A stretch of 32,174 nucleotides of DNA from Gracilaria domingensis (Eukaryota > Rhodophyta > Florideophyceae > Gracilariales > Gracilariaceae): assembly GCA_022539475.1 (NCBI GenBank), contig VCMS01000432.1:1-32174 (forward strand), read 5' to 3'. Made by a program: the position numbers and the translations under genes. The notes under the pieces are model-generated. The model was given only the letters and a program-made list of their open reading frames with translations. It was not told the DNA's origin and did no database searches. Each line of letters opens with the position of its first letter. Position 1 is the first letter of the stretch. Below are positions 1 through 8,896 of this stretch, piece by piece.

Positions 1-67
1 CCTATCTGGAGTTTTTGCAGTACGCGAAGGCGGAGGGAGGACGCCTTGCGCGCACGGCACCGGATAA

Positions 68-742
68 ACGTGGCGGTTTCAAACCAAGGGCGTTGCACCT
101 CGAAGGAGCGGGGGCTCGTCATCGGCTTCCACTGCTACCGCAGGACTTTTCTGTCACGATGTGGATAACTTACATCTCGCACAGGTGGACCTGGATTCTA
201 TTCCGACTACGGAGTTGCCTTCTACTTCAGAAGCCTCGTCGAAGACGGAAGATGCGCTGCTTTACGCAGACCGTCCACGCGTTCGCGGTCCTCAAGTACC
301 CTATTCAGGGAGTCGTTACCAGCGACCTGGTTGGGTAGACCCGCGAACGGTGAAGTTCCAAGACCCACGGAGTTCCGGAAGACCACCCCTGATCTGTTTC
401 ACGTGTTACAACCACGGTCATGCAGCTCCGAACTGCAACCTCTCGATGAGGGAAATGCCCACGGTTGTGGCGAATTTTGAAGCGCTGACCCCCGCCGAAC
501 AGGCGTCAGTGCCGGTAACCGCATATCTGCGTGCGAAGGCTGAGTACCCCCGTAGGGTGTCTGCTGCAGAATTGGCTGCGTTACTGCACTCTGGTTCGAC
601 CCAGGTCAATGTTTCACCGGCTCAAGCCGTGGCGGCAACCGCTGTTGCGGGTAGTTCTGTCGCTGTTCCACAGGAATCTGTGAAGATGCCTGCTGCACAG
701 GACGCCGTTCCCGTTAGAACGGATGGAACTCAGTTAAACTGA
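68..742 (+). CDS. gag: Gag C-terminal part with one CCHC zinc knuckle (partial)
   Basis: Nucleocapsid end of the Ty3/gypsy Gag, the structural protein that packages element RNA. A CX2CX4HX4C knuckle is seen at 395-436 (CFTCYNHGHAAPNC). The tail is Ala/Val/Pro-rich and ends in a TGA at 740-742. This frame is open from 68. Upstream of that, frame 3 (from nt 3) reads as plausible Gag-like sequence, so either a 1-nt indel sits near nt 60-100 or the true N-terminal part lies in that frame. The first in-frame ATG, at 161, is unlikely to be the native start because the capsid region must lie further upstream. The last sense codons overlap a -1 slippery heptamer leading into pol. The upstream boundary is uncertain; the knuckle is clear. 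Confidence 0.8.
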   Translation, partial: TWRFQTKGVAPRRSGGSSSASTATAGLFCHDVDNLHLAQVDLDSIPTTELPSTSEASSKTEDALLYADRPRVRGPQVPYSGSRYQRPGWVDPRTVKFQDPRSSGRPPLICFTCYNHGHAAPNCNLSMREMPTVVANFEALTPAEQASVPVTAYLRAKAEYPRRVSAAELAALLHSGSTQVNVSPAQAVAATAVAGSSVAVPQESVKMPAAQDAVPVRTDGTQLN

Positions 743-3700
743 GTACGGGAGTCTCCAATGGAGAGGCGCCCGAGTCGAGGTCTACGGCGCCCGAGGCGTC
801 ACCGCCTCGCTCCCAGGTCAAAATCCTTTCGAGGAAACAGACCGTCTTAGACGTGGACTCTACCACCATCGGTGTGTTACGTCGCCCGTGGATACGGTTC
901 AGGAACAACCGGATCCCGGATCGAGTCATGGTGCTGGCCAAGCGAAACTACAAGATATTTGCTGACCTTGGCCTATCCACCCAGTATATGGTGCGTCATC
1001 TCTCTGTCTTGGATACAGGTGCTGGCCCCAACTTCATTGTTGAGTCGTTACTACCGCCGGAAGTCCGTTGTCGAATCCGCTCTGGACCCGTCATGGACGT
1101 GGCAGATGCTAACAATAACCCGTTACAAACGGCTGGAATGGTTTCACTGATTGTCAGGATTGGTAACTGCATCGAGCAGGTAGAATTCATCGTCTGCAAG
1201 ACGCTCGCTGCCCCTGTCATTCTAGGGTGTGACTTCTGCGACAGATATGTCGAAGCCATACGACCGCGTGCGCGTGAAGTGGAAATGGAAGATGGTTCGG
1301 TTGTACCGATTGTTCGTCGCTCATTACGCCGAGCGTCAGCTAAGCTGGTACCACTACCCGCTCCTCTACAGGATTCCTCACCTCCGAAGGAGTCGCCGAA
1401 GCTCCGCGTAGCGCGTGCAATTTCTATTCCGCCAGAATCCCAGGTTTGGGTTGATGTTACTGCCGCACCGCGTGGTTTGCGGGTTGTTCAACCATTGAAC
1501 TCGTTATACGAGAAGTATCAGGTCGCGTTGGCGAACGGAGTTGTTCAAATCAACAGCGAACACCCCTTTCGGGTTATGTTGGCCAACTTTGGCAAGAAGC
1601 CCCAGTATCTGGTGAAGAACCAAGTAATTGGTACTGTCTTACCGCACCCTACGGCGCTTATCCCTACAAAGGTGACTGCCGCCGAGATGCTCGGGCTTGC
1701 TGAAGAACGCACTGGTTTGCTTCACCCTAAGGAGGGGGAGGGAGAATCGTCGCGCTCGTCTGCGTCGGACCCGTCCCAGACGGTTGAACACACGAATGAC
1801 TCGGAAGCTAGGACCGTTCCTACGAGTTATGACAAGATTGACCCTATCAAGGAGTTAGAAGAATTGAATCTCGGTCATGTACCGGTTTCACACCGTGAGA
1901 AGTTGCGCAACATGTTGCGAGAGTTTACACCAATGTGGGATGGTTCCCTCGGAGAGGTTTCAACTACGGAACACCGGATTGACCTCCTGCCGGAGACCAA
2001 GCCGATTGCTCAGCACCCTTACAGGGCAGGCCCGAAAGCACGGGAAGAGGAAGAGTTTCAGATCAACAAAATGCTCCGCGCTGGCGTGATAGAACCGGCT
2101 CAGTCGCCGTGGGCATCTCCAGTTGTACTGGCTCCGAAACCCGATGGGTCCTGGCGCTTTTGTATCGACTATCGTCGCTTGAACGATGTCACCGTCAAAG
2201 ACGTGTACCCCATACCTCGTATGGACGAGTATATCGACTCGCTTGGCGATGCTACTGTTTTCTCCACTTTGGATGCAAACTGGGGTTACTGGCAAGTACC
2301 AGTTAGACCGGAAGACCGTGACAAGACCGCGTTTACCTGTCATTCAGGACTATACCGCTTTAAGCGTATGCCGTTCGGGTTAACGAACGCCCCCGCTACG
2401 TTTCAGCGTGCTCTGGACATTTTGTTAGCTCGCTTCAAATGGCGGAGTTGCTTGGTATACCTCGATGACATCATCGTGTTTTCCAACAGTTTGGACGATC
2501 ACCTCGAACATGTTCGGGAGATAATGACCGCTTTGCGGGATGCTGGAATTACTCTCAAATTGAGGAAGTGTGAGTTTTTCACTCACTCAGTGAAGTATCT
2601 GGGCCATGTCATACGTCCAGGACGGTTACTGATCGAGGAAGCTCGCGTGAAGTCCCTCAAAGAGGCGAAGCACCCCACTACACAGACAGAGCTACGCTCC
2701 TTTCTAGGGCTATGCAACGTTTATAGACGGTTCATTTCTCGCTTCGCGAAGATCGCGGGACCGCTCAACGAACTCCTGAAGAAGGGACAACCGCCCAAAT
2801 TGGGACCACTTACCCCCACGCAAGTGGAGGCCTTCAACTCTCTTAAAGAGGCTGTTACCACGGCACCCGTGTTAGCGTTACCAAAGAACGGGTTGCCGTA
2901 CACCGTGGATACGGATTCGAGCGATTACCAAATTGGCTGCGCTCTCTTTCAGACTACACCCGAAGGGGAACGCAAACCAATTGGCTATTGGTCTCGTACA
3001 CTCAACGTGCACGAGCGCAATTACTCGGTATCCGAGAAGGAGTGTCTCGCCATGGTATGGGCTTTGCAGACTCTACGACCATATCTTATGGGTGTGCACT
3101 TTACCGTCAATACGGATCATTCCGCCTTGCGTTGGTTAATGTCAGTCACGGAGCCTTCCGGACGCTTAATGCGTTGGCGTCTTCGGCTTGCCGAGTTTGA
3201 CTACGAGGTCACCTATAAGAAGGGTTGTTTAAACGCGCAAGCGGATGCTCTTTCACGTCTAGGAACTGAAGGTGAAGCTTTACCCGTCGATGACGAGGAT
3301 GAAGATATCCCCTGTTTCCTCATGGAGGAGGGTGATGAAGACTACGACATCGTGTCGGACGACATCTGTGATGATTTGCTCGTCGCAGACGGTGAAGACC
3401 CGGAATCCGGTACATTCGTCCCCATTACTCCAGAAGAGCTGGTGCGGGAACAGCAATCTGACCCGTTCTGTACGAGGATACGCTCCCAAATTAATGGTGG
3501 TGCTAACATCCCGTTCGGGGTCAACACACAAGGTTACCTCGTCAGAGTGGTTCGTTCTACCCCACAGATTGTGGTTCCTCACTCCTTACAAACAAGGGTA
3601 TTGCATCTCTCGCATCACTCGCGGATGGCTTCCCATCCGGGTGCTAAGCGGTTATACACGACACTGCGTCGGGATTTCTACTGGCCCGCGTTAGCGTTGG

Positions 3701-6273
3701 ACTGCTACACCACCGTGAAGGCGTGTACACATTGTGCTCGAGAGCGAGTTAAACAGCGTCGCCATGCGAAGAAACTAACACTTTTCCCCGCAAGGGCGCC
3801 GTTGGAGTTTATTGCCATCGATATACTCGGCGAGTTCTTGCGTACTTCCCGAGGAAATCGGTTCTTACTCGTTATTACGGATAGATTCAGTAAGCTAGTC
3901 CGGACAGTTCCGTTGAAGTCGATTACAGCACGCAGTGTTGCAGAGGCATTCGTTCGCCATTGGGTTATGGTCTACGGTCCCCCGGTCAATCTCCTCTCAG
4001 ATAATGGTCCGCAGTTTACTGCACGTTTCTTCCAGGATGTCTGTCGGATACTCGACGTGAAGAATCTCTTCACGACGACGTATCATCCCCAATGCAATGG
4101 GCAAGTCGAACGGTTTAACCGGACAATGCTCTCCGCGTTGCGGGCTTATACAGTTGAACACCCGAAAACTTGGGATCTCTACACGGATACCGTGACGTAT
4201 GCGTATAATACGCAAGTTCACAGAGTAACTGGTTTATCGCCCTTTGAGCTCGTGCTCTCACGGACACCACCGCCAGTTGCGGTTGAACCATCAGCAAAGC
4301 TGGATACGTCACCGTCAATACGGGATCACTACTTGCAATGGAAGCAGTGGTTATCCGCAATGGTACCTGTCGCCAGGTCGTCAATGGCGAAAGCACAACA
4401 CGCTTACAAGCGGAACTTTGATGCCCGGGTACGGAGACCACTACCGCCACTGAAAGTGGGAAACCTCGCCTTTGTCAGGAAGGAGTACTACAACCCTGAA
4501 AAGGAGCGGCGCCACAAGCTTTCACCCATCGCTGATGGTCCGTACCGCGTTGTCAGCGTGAACAAGGACACAGCCGTACTGGAAGTTGGTGACGCTCATG
4601 AGCGTTTCTCCCGCGATCGCGTGGTAAGAGGTCCAACCGTTCACACGGAAGTACTTTCGGACACACAGCAGGAAGCTGGACAGACAGAGAACCGAGGAAC
4701 CTCGTCGCAGAACACTACACCCACTGTGGGGCTCCGTCACCCAACACGGGGTCTCGCAGATGTACCGATTATATCGTCGCAAGCCGAGGTATCGGAACAT
4801 ACACCGCTGGTGAAATCGCGTTTCACAGCGTCTGTTACACCGTCAACTGACGTGATGACTGCTCCCCGTAACGCTCCACCTAAGGAGGGGGAGGGGAATT
4901 CACGCGTTGTCGCGGAGAGTGAGTCACCGGTGTCGCTACCGTCGCAGCACCGTGATTCACGGGAAAGTAATGAAGCAGAGGCAGAGTCGCCTCAGGACAC
5001 CGTCGAAGACGTAGTTGCTACGGACACCACTGTCAGTGGGAAGGATCACCCGCTGTCGCGTGTTGAAGTCGCGAAGGACGCGCCGCAGTCGGCCGCTGTC
5101 GCGCAGAACTCTGCGGAGGATACACAACCTTCCACGAAGGATCGCGACCTTCAGGAAGGACACCGCACGCAACGAACGGACTCAAGGTTGTCCCAGGATA
5201 CTGGTATTGCTCACCCATCTGGGGAATTGTCACAGGAACACGCGCCCATCGTCGCACGGACGCAGGACGCGGAGCATGCTCTCGTTCGCGAAGTTTCCAC
5301 GGCAAGGCCGGAAGTTGATCAAGAACACCCGACTTCTCGGCAGAGCAAGGCTACAGCGAAGCTGGATACTGTATCACGGAGTATTTCGGACGCGCAGTCG
5401 CCGCATTCCGCCGCTGACGACCGCCGCAAACCGCCTTCGCAGGCGCGCTGTAGGGTAGTCACGGCAGATCCCGGTATCGTTGACACTGCAGAGCAGGAAG
5501 AAGAGAAGACGCTCGCTGAAGCGAAGATCAAGCACCCCGGTTCGGGTAATGGTAGTGTACCGTTGCACCCAGCTTTGGGGAAGTCGCAAGTCGCACGTCA
5601 TGACGTTTCACCAAGTCATGACGGCGCACCGCTCGTTGGAGATACAGATTACAGCCCTGATTTAGGGAAAACGCACACTGCATCTGCAGGAGCGCTTGCG
5701 CACCACAAATCTTGGGGTGCGCAGCGCGCGCCACACAATGGGCCAATCACAGCTCGTGGCAGTGCCACCACCGCGAAACGTCGCGTGTCTTCACGTGAAC
5801 CGGCACGTGCCGTGGTGAACAATCCGCCTCCGCGTTCGCCTTCACCGTCAGGACGGGAACTACCGCATGAACTAGCCGTTCGCGGACCCGCCGAAGCGGC
5901 GAAGCTGCTTGAGAAGACCCGGATTCCGGAAGCGACCACTCAGCGGAGGACACACTTACCGCCGAAGGCGTCAGGAGAAACTCACAGCACCGCTGGTGAC
6001 TATGTAACGGCACCGCCGCGGCACGCTGACGACCCTTCGCAGGAAGAGCTCGAGCGGGGAGTTTACTCGAAAGAGTTCGTTGTCGACCACATAGTGGGGC
6101 ACAGTTGGAACCCGAAGGGGTATGTTCAGTACCAGGTACGCTGGTATGGCTATCCGCCGTCGCGGGACTCGGACGAACCCGTGGAGCACCTACCCCGATC
6201 GAAGATCGTGCAGTACCACCGTCGTACTAACACGGCGTTGCCGGCTAATCTACATCAAGCGATGGTCGGTTAA
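718..6273 (+). CDS. pol: Pol polyprotein: protease, RT, RNase H, integrase, chromodomain
   Basis: Open without a stop from 718 to 6273 in the -1 frame of gag; the GTG at 853 is not a credible start. Retropepsin: DTGAG at 1012-1026. RT: from about 1970, with YLDD at 2458-2469. RNase H: Asp in VDTDSS near 2910, and TDHSALRWL near 3115. Integrase: HH-CC zinc domain about 3610-3740, then catalytic Asp at 3820-3822, Asp at 4000-4002 and Glu at 4108-4110, which is exact DD35E spacing. A GPY/F-type module follows near 4530-4620. A low-complexity linker of about 450 codons (S/T/E/D/R/H-rich) leads to a C-terminal chromodomain at about 6070-6225 (QYQVRWYGYPPSRDSDEP), the module that in chromoviruses directs integration to marked chromatin. 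All catalytic residues are present, so the protein is probably functional. Confidence 0.93.
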   Translation, partial: NGWNSVKLSTGVSNGEAPESRSTAPEASPPRSQVKILSRKQTVLDVDSTTIGVLRRPWIRFRNNRIPDRVMVLAKRNYKIFADLGLSTQYMVRHLSVLDTGAGPNFIVESLLPPEVRCRIRSGPVMDVADANNNPLQTAGMVSLIVRIGNCIEQVEFIVCKTLAAPVILGCDFCDRYVEAIRPRAREVEMEDGSVVPIVRRSLRRASAKLVPLPAPLQDSSPPKESPKLRVARAISIPPESQVWVDVTAAPRGLRVVQPLNSLYEKYQVALANGVVQINSEHPFRVMLANFGKKPQYLVKNQVIGTVLPHPTALIPTKVTAAEMLGLAEERTGLLHPKEGEGESSRSSASDPSQTVEHTNDSEARTVPTSYDKIDPIKELEELNLGHVPVSHREKLRNMLREFTPMWDGSLGEVSTTEHRIDLLPETKPIAQHPYRAGPKAREEEEFQINKMLRAGVIEPAQSPWASPVVLAPKPDGSWRFCIDYRRLNDVTVKDVYPIPRMDEYIDSLGDATVFSTLDANWGYWQVPVRPEDRDKTAFTCHSGLYRFKRMPFGLTNAPATFQRALDILLARFKWRSCLVYLDDIIVFSNSLDDHLEHVREIMTALRDAGITLKLRKCEFFTHSVKYLGHVIRPGRLLIEEARVKSLKEAKHPTTQTELRSFLGLCNVYRRFISRFAKIAGPLNELLKKGQPPKLGPLTPTQVEAFNSLKEAVTTAPVLALPKNGLPYTVDTDSSDYQIGCALFQTTPEGERKPIGYWSRTLNVHERNYSVSEKECLAMVWALQTLRPYLMGVHFTVNTDHSALRWLMSVTEPSGRLMRWRLRLAEFDYEVTYKKGCLNAQADALSRLGTEGEALPVDDEDEDIPCFLMEEGDEDYDIVSDDICDDLLVADGEDPESGTFVPITPEELVREQQSDPFCTRIRSQINGGANIPFGVNTQGYLVRVVRSTPQIVVPHSLQTRVLHLSHHSRMASHPGAKRLYTTLRRDFYWPALALDCYTTVKACTHCARERVKQRRHAKKLTLFPARAPLEFIAIDILGEFLRTSRGNRFLLVITDRFSKLVRTVPLKSITARSVAEAFVRHWVMVYGPPVNLLSDNGPQFTARFFQDVCRILDVKNLFTTTYHPQCNGQVERFNRTMLSALRAYTVEHPKTWDLYTDTVTYAYNTQVHRVTGLSPFELVLSRTPPPVAVEPSAKLDTSPSIRDHYLQWKQWLSAMVPVARSSMAKAQHAYKRNFDARVRRPLPPLKVGNLAFVRKEYYNPEKERRHKLSPIADGPYRVVSVNKDTAVLEVGDAHERFSRDRVVRGPTVHTEVLSDTQQEAGQTENRGTSSQNTTPTVGLRHPTRGLADVPIISSQAEVSEHTPLVKSRFTASVTPSTDVMTAPRNAPPKEGEGNSRVVAESESPVSLPSQHRDSRESNEAEAESPQDTVEDVVATDTTVSGKDHPLSRVEVAKDAPQSAAVAQNSAEDTQPSTKDRDLQEGHRTQRTDSRLSQDTGIAHPSGELSQEHAPIVARTQDAEHALVREVSTARPEVDQEHPTSRQSKATAKLDTVSRSISDAQSPHSAADDRRKPPSQARCRVVTADPGIVDTAEQEEEKTLAEAKIKHPGSGNGSVPLHPALGKSQVARHDVSPSHDGAPLVGDTDYSPDLGKTHTASAGALAHHKSWGAQRAPHNGPITARGSATTAKRRVSSREPARAVVNNPPPRSPSPSGRELPHELAVRGPAEAAKLLEKTRIPEATTQRRTHLPPKASGETHSTAGDYVTAPPRHADDPSQEELERGVYSKEFVVDHIVGHSWNPKGYVQYQVRWYGYPPSRDSDEPVEHLPRSKIVQYHRRTNTALPANLHQAMVG
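733..739 (+). promoter_or_regulatory. Programmed -1 frameshift heptamer between gag and pol
   Basis: The gag frame ends CAG-TTA-AAC-TGA, so the heptamer G TTA AAC sits exactly in the X XXY YYZ phase immediately before the stop. Pol is in the -1 frame and is open from 718 (after a TAG at 715-717), giving a 25-nt overlap. The pol frame has no ATG before the protease, so entry by frameshifting is the natural reading. GUUAAAC is a known -1 slip sequence in an arterivirus. Downstream, a short hairpin (752-756 with 760-764) and two GGCGCC copies (765-770, 786-791), which can pair, could stimulate the slip. The structures are inference; the heptamer and phase are seen directly. Confidence 0.75.
1729..1746 (+). 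promoter_or_regulatory. Internal polypurine tract copy 1 (possible central PPT)
   Basis: The tract AAGGAGGGGGAGGGAGAA, preceded by CACCCT, matches the 3' polypurine tract of the same element (CACCCTAAGGAGGGGGA at 8891-8907). It lies in the linker between protease and RT, where it encodes PKEGEGE. In lentiviruses and yeast Ty1 a second PPT primes an extra plus-strand start; the same role is inferred here. Confidence 0.45.
4882..4898 (+). promoter_or_regulatory. Internal polypurine tract copy 2 (possible central PPT)
   Basis: AAGGAGGGGGAGGGGAA in the linker after the integrase, again preceded by CCT and again encoding PKEGEG. It shares the CCTAAGGAGGGGGA core with the 3' PPT and with the copy at 1729. 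Both internal copies fall in poorly constrained linkers rather than in folded domains, which favours selection on the nucleotide sequence. Function is inferred. Confidence 0.45.
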
Positions 6274-6520
6274 CACACGTCGCTGGAGACGGGAGCTTAT
6301 CGCGTACCGCGCACGAACGGTTCTACGAACCACAACACTCAATCGAGGAACGCTGCGACAACCTCCAGAGGAGTACTGTACCGCTACTCGCGTGGTGAGG
6401 AGACACTCTATTGAGAGGACAGTTGAAGTTCGAATAGTAACGCCCTCAGGAAGAGGAGAAGTTAAGAAGCACTCGCAAGAGGAAGAAGACTCTATGAAGA
6501 GGAAAAGGAAGCTCAGAAGA

Positions 6521-6605
6521 GAAGAAGCACTCGTAAGAGGAAGATGAACTCGTAAGAGGAAGAAGCACTCGTAAGAGGAAGAAGCACTCGTAAGAGGAAG
6601 ATCAC
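6521..6605 (+). repeat. 19-nt purine-rich tandem repeat, about 4 copies
   Basis: The motif CTCGTAAGAGGAAGA starts at 6530, 6549, 6568 and 6587, an exact 19-nt period (unit CTCGTAAGAGGAAGAAGCA). A diverged copy with CTCGCAAGAGGAAGAAG begins near 6471. The second copy has one variant block (GATGAA for GAAGCA). Nineteen is not a multiple of three, so it does not encode a peptide repeat. Confidence 0.85.
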
Positions 6606-6700
6606 CCCGGAAGGGAGAAGTTAAGAAGTATACACCTTGGAAGAAGGGAAGAAGTCTTGAGATCAAGAGAAGTTCACAGCTTACTGGTCAATGTTACTAT

Positions 6701-6728
6701 GTTGTGGCTCGCTAGTCGAGCACACAAC
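6701..6728. terminator. Stem-loop between convergent ORFs
   Basis: GTTGTGGCTCG and CGAGCACACAAC flank a short CTAGT-containing loop, forming about 10 pairs with one mismatch or bulge. It lies about 60 nt past the stop of the antisense ORF (reading on the minus strand) and about 430 nt past the pol stop. A role in 3'-end formation or RNA packaging is possible but not shown. Confidence 0.3.
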
Positions 6729-6784
6729 GGCCAAGTTATTGGGTATCAGCTAGGAAGGACTCCCTAGAGGAGAAGCTGCACGAG

Positions 6785-8830
6785 TTACTCGGATTCCTGC
6801 TGGTCTCCAGCGTTCGCAAGCTGCGCAATTAGCGCGTCGCGCATCTGCGAGACGTCGCCAGATGTCGAGTCGGAGATACCAGCCTCGCTGAGGAATTGAG
6901 CTATCACGGCAGCCCGTGCTTCGTCGGTAAGTCCCGCGTTCGCGGCTTCGTTCGGCGTAGCCGACGCCGCCATCGCAGGCGAAGCAACATTCTCTGCTGG
7001 AGTCGGAACCGCCACAGGCGTAGGAACAGGAGCCACTACGGGCCCAGGAGCCGCTAGAGGCGCAGAGGGAACATTCACCGGAGTCGGGAAGATCGCGTTG
7101 ACACCCGCTTGGGGACCTGGCACTGCTGAAGCAGGTACTGCCCCCTCCACCGGAGCTGCTGCGAAGTTGTCATCGCCATAGTCGTCACCGTCATCGGGAG
7201 CGTCATCAACCATGATGTTTTGATCCCCGACAGGGTGAAAGAACTCATCAGTCATGATGAAACCCGTTGGGTGCCCCGGAGGGATGACTCGCTCGGCATT
7301 CCGAAGAAGTTCCGCCTCGGCGTTGGTAATCGGCACCCGTGTCCAGGGGTCGTAGTAGATGTAATCACCCGACAGTGGGGACCTGCGACCCGGAGACCGG
7401 TCAATGGCAAGATCGCCTTCGTCGCGCGCGCTCTGCGAACGAGGAACCTGGTTCCAGTCGACTCCATCAATCACTCGCAAGAGGCATACCACTTCCGAGA
7501 AGTTTCCATTACCGCCAAGCGGGATAGTGAGATCCAAGGCTCGGATGAGTTGCCGCAAGCGCGGGGGAATGAACCACAGTCGATACTGGTCATATACCTC
7601 GTTGAGGAGATACACCGCTGTTCGCGCCGCCCACTCCGTGAGGACAACGCTCCACCATCCCGTAAACGGGTTTGTCACGAGCCTACTACCCACATACGTG
7701 AGACAGGGGGGGAGTTCCACGTAACAGCCACGGCAGACCTCCACGGACGCCCACACAAAGGGGAGAGGAACATATCTCCCACGCATGTGGCGCGGACGAA
7801 TCCGGTTTGACTCCGTGTTTTGATACGGGATAAGGTAACCCCATCGGGAGCGGGCACGTCGTTCGGGACGGATCATTGTTTGAAGGTAGTTGGACCGCGG
7901 TACGCGTGGGAGATATCGAAATTCTGCACGCAGAAGCGGACGGGTCCAGCACAGGAGATCCTGGTGAACGGGGACGTTCTGGTAACGCTCCACCACACCG
8001 GCGAGCCGGGCAAGATTCTCTCCATATTGGATTTCGCCGAGTGTTCGGAAGAAGGCTACGTCGAAACGGAAGTTCGCCGGAATCGGGCGCTCAGAGTAGG
8101 TGCGATACATTCGCATGTGCGCTACGCGGACCATAGCCGCTCGTGCGGAGTTGTGCGACTGACCACGATTGTGGACGAGGGCGTTGGTAGGCACGGTAAT
8201 CCGGTAATGCCAGTCGAACGTCACCGTCATCCAGACGTGAACGCCTCCTGGGAGGTGGCCGCTGCCATCAGCATACGCCTCGACGAGGGAACGGTTAGTC
8301 ACGCCTTGCGGATGGAACCAGGGAGCCCGTAAGAACGGTGTTGGATTTGTGCGCGGGTCGACGTTGTCGAGTTCGTCGTACGACGCCCAGGCGCCCGCAT
8401 GCGGGTTGACAACCTGTTGAACCGGAACGGCAGGAGCAATCCAGTTCCACTGCGGTACAGTCGCCGGAGGCGGAAGTTGACCACCCGTTTGGGGAAGAGG
8501 GGCAGTATGGAATCCCGGATTGACCGGTTGAGGGAGCGGAACGCCAGCGGAAGCCGGCTGTGAAGGAGGCACTCCAGAGGAGGAAGGGTGTGAAACACCA
8601 GCAAACCCACCAAAGTATTGGTTTTGGGACCCGCCAGGCGGTTGATCGTCACCCTGATTGGGGTTAGGCATCGCGGAAGCGGCGCGAGGAAGAGAAGAAA
8701 GCGCTGGAAGCGAGAGAGGAGGAAGCGAACGCCGAGGTATCGGAGGAGACACTACCGCAGTACGCGTGGAGAGGGGTGGACCGGAGTCACCGTTAGAAGA
8801 GACCGGGGAGGCTGGATTGGAGACCGTCAT
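6785..8830 (-). CDS. Antisense ORF of the Ty3/gypsy element, 681 aa, unknown function
   Basis: A single uninterrupted frame on the strand opposite to pol, between pol and the polypurine tract. ATG at 8830; the frame is open a little further, to a GTG at 8893, almost at the PPT. Layout: N-terminal about 160 residues Pro/Gly/Ser/Gln-rich; a central about 350-residue block rich in Trp, Arg and Tyr (for example GGVHVWMTVTFDWHYRI, NPFTGWWSVVLTEW) that looks folded; an acidic stretch (DDAPDDGDDYGDD); a Pro/Ala/Val linker; a helical tail. No signal peptide, knuckle or catalytic motif is recognised. Antisense ORFs are known in some plant Ty3/gypsy lineages, but I cannot link this to one. The plus strand has no comparable frame here. 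Capsid-like, regulatory or captured-gene roles are all open. Confidence 0.7.
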   Translation of the reverse strand: MTVSNPASPVSSNGDSGPPLSTRTAVVSPPIPRRSLPPLSLPALSSLPRAASAMPNPNQGDDQPPGGSQNQYFGGFAGVSHPSSSGVPPSQPASAGVPLPQPVNPGFHTAPLPQTGGQLPPPATVPQWNWIAPAVPVQQVVNPHAGAWASYDELDNVDPRTNPTPFLRAPWFHPQGVTNRSLVEAYADGSGHLPGGVHVWMTVTFDWHYRITVPTNALVHNRGQSHNSARAAMVRVAHMRMYRTYSERPIPANFRFDVAFFRTLGEIQYGENLARLAGVVERYQNVPVHQDLLCWTRPLLRAEFRYLPRVPRSNYLQTMIRPERRARSRWGYLIPYQNTESNRIRPRHMRGRYVPLPFVWASVEVCRGCYVELPPCLTYVGSRLVTNPFTGWWSVVLTEWAARTAVYLLNEVYDQYRLWFIPPRLRQLIRALDLTIPLGGNGNFSEVVCLLRVIDGVDWNQVPRSQSARDEGDLAIDRSPGRRSPLSGDYIYYDPWTRVPITNAEAELLRNAERVIPPGHPTGFIMTDEFFHPVGDQNIMVDDAPDDGDDYGDDNFAAAPVEGAVPASAVPGPQAGVNAIFPTPVNVPSAPLAAPGPVVAPVPTPVAVPTPAENVASPAMAASATPNEAANAGLTDEARAAVIAQFLSEAGISDSTSGDVSQMRDALIAQLANAGDQQESE

Positions 8831-8896
8831 GCCGACGTGCTTAAATACACTCCAGAGGAGGAAAGCGAAACCGCTCGCGTGGTCGTCTCGCACCCT

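Larger units (their letters stand above)
6274..6784. other. Spacer between convergent pol and antisense ORF
   Basis: No credible gene. From about 6420 to 6670 the plus strand is strongly purine-rich (GAAGAAG/AAGAGG motifs), with a 19-nt tandem repeat and a hairpin annotated separately. An open minus-strand frame (6250-6666) merely translates the pyrimidine complement and is low-complexity. The region separates the 3' ends of pol and of the opposite-strand ORF, so it may carry transcription-stop or RNA-processing signals for both. Confidence 0.6.

Noticed and set aside
853..870. GTG at 853 as the pol start
   Set aside because: Eukaryotic initiation at GTG is unlikely; the frame is open back to 718 and meets gag at a -1 slip site.
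6521..6605. CRISPR-like array
   Set aside because: Units are contiguous 19-nt repeats without spacers, in a eukaryotic element.
7220..7810. Plus-strand 196-codon frame opposite the antisense ORF
   Set aside because: Composition follows the complement of the much longer minus-strand frame; no motif.
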